A stretch of 15,273 bases of DNA from Planctomycetota bacterium (lineage in GTDB: Bacteria; Planctomycetota; Phycisphaerae; Sedimentisphaerales; Anaerobacaceae). The translations under genes and the position numbers were made by a program. The notes below the pieces were generated by a model that was given only the letters and a program-made list of their open reading frames with translations, made no database searches and was not told the DNA's origin. Within the stretch, counting starts at the first letter, position 1. Each line of letters starts with the position of its first letter. This document shows, in pieces, positions 14,769 through 15,273 of the stretch. The stretch lies in assembly GCA_022567055.1 (NCBI GenBank), contig JADFHU010000038.1, forward strand, positions 1-15,273. Reading direction: 5' to 3'.

Positions 14769-15273
14769 TCAGCCGGCAGCATTTTGAATCGCCGCAATGG
14801 CAGCGGCGCGATCGCTCCTGCCAAAGATGGCGTTCCCGGCAACCAAGGTGTCCACCCCTTGCGCGGTTGCCAGAGGGGCCGTGGTCTCGTCGATGCCTCC
14901 GTCTACCTGAATCCGCTTTTCAGGACCGACCATCCTCCGGACTGCGGCCGCCTTCTCCAGTGTTTCCGGGATGAGTGCCTGCCCGCCGAAGCCGGGTTGG
15001 ACCGTCATCACCAAGATCATCTCGCAGTCATGCACCCAGGCCTTGAGCGCCGAGGCGGCCGTATCAGGCCTAATAGAGACGCCCGCCGTACAGCCTGCCT
15101 CGTGAATCATGGCGATCAGATCCCCGGGACGATCGGTCGCTTCCACGTGAAAGGTGATGTGATCCGCGCCTGCCCTGATGAAGCCGGGAATGTAGCGCTG
15201 CGGGTCTGATATCATCAGATGGCAGTCCAACACCAAATCGGTGCAGGTTCTGATGCTGGCCACCACGGGAGGG
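14769..15273 (-). CDS. rpe: Ribulose-phosphate 3-epimerase, 3' part
   Basis: The gene enters from the right edge; 167 residues are visible, opening with P-P-V-V-A-S-I-R, which in the family normally lies about 35-40 residues into the protein. The enzyme interconverts ribulose 5-phosphate and xylulose 5-phosphate in the pentose phosphate and Calvin pathways. Family signatures of this metal-dependent TIM barrel are intact: L-D-C-H-L-M-I (metal-ligand His), H-V-E-A, G-V-S-I-R-P-D-T (Arg where Leu or Asn is common), M-T-V-Q-P-G-F-G-G-Q, Q-V-D-G-G-I (catalytic Asp) and G-N-A-I-F-G. The ATG inside the visible part (15266) is not the start. It ends in TGA at 14771-14769, 88 bases before the accD ATG. 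Confidence 0.96.
   Translation of the reverse strand, partial: PPVVASIRTCTDLVLDCHLMISDPQRYIPGFIRAGADHITFHVEATDRPGDLIAMIHEAGCTAGVSIRPDTAASALKAWVHDCEMILVMTVQPGFGGQALIPETLEKAAAVRRMVGPEKRIQVDGGIDETTAPLATAQGVDTLVAGNAIFGRSDRAAAIAAIQNAAG

Overview
The window looks like chromosomal DNA from a free-living bacterium, possibly of the Planctomycetota or a neighbouring PVC/FCB-type lineage. That guess rests on secreted beta-helix proteins ending in an N-M-G-A-Y-G-G-T motif, lamin-tail domains in a secreted enzyme-like protein, and a two-domain PTPS protein. It is an inference from family resemblance and the phylum is not certain. The genetic code appears standard: intact genes end in TAG, TGA and TAA.

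Layout. (1) 1-4803, plus strand, visibly more AT-rich: the 3' part of a surface protein (fibronectin-like domain plus parallel beta-helix), then a 1162-aa secreted protein combining a phosphohistidine swivel domain, a PPDK_N/PEP-synthase-type ATP-binding domain and, inserted inside the latter, a lamin-tail domain in permuted order. (2) 4844-8351, minus strand, GC-rich: a tight housekeeping operon prfB-pepA-PTPS. prfB carries the classical programmed +1 frameshift, CTT TGA C, so its true start is at 8351. (3) 8539-11132, minus strand: a decayed surface-protein locus of two tandem modules (signal peptide-LRR-beta-helix, then LRR-fibronectin-like). It is broken by a TAA, a frameshift, a large internal deletion and a TAG, and is related to the gene at the left edge. 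(4) 11133-11866: a non-coding region with a promoter, a 2 x 22 bp direct repeat and three parS-like palindromes. (5) 11867-13785, plus strand: parB and a secreted, coiled-coil, basic protein of unknown function. (6) 13820-15273, minus strand: accD, with its own promoter, and the 3' part of rpe.

How the genes fit together. The housekeeping genes cover translation termination, peptide turnover, pterin chemistry, fatty-acid synthesis and the pentose phosphate pathway, and are individually ordinary. parB next to its own parS cluster suggests the region lies near a chromosome origin, although no parA is visible. The accessory content is the cell-surface protein family on both flanks of the prfB operon, intact on the left and degraded on the right, and the secreted ATP-grasp/phosphohistidine protein with the domain insertion. 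I see no CRISPR array, tRNA, rRNA, transposase or phage gene.
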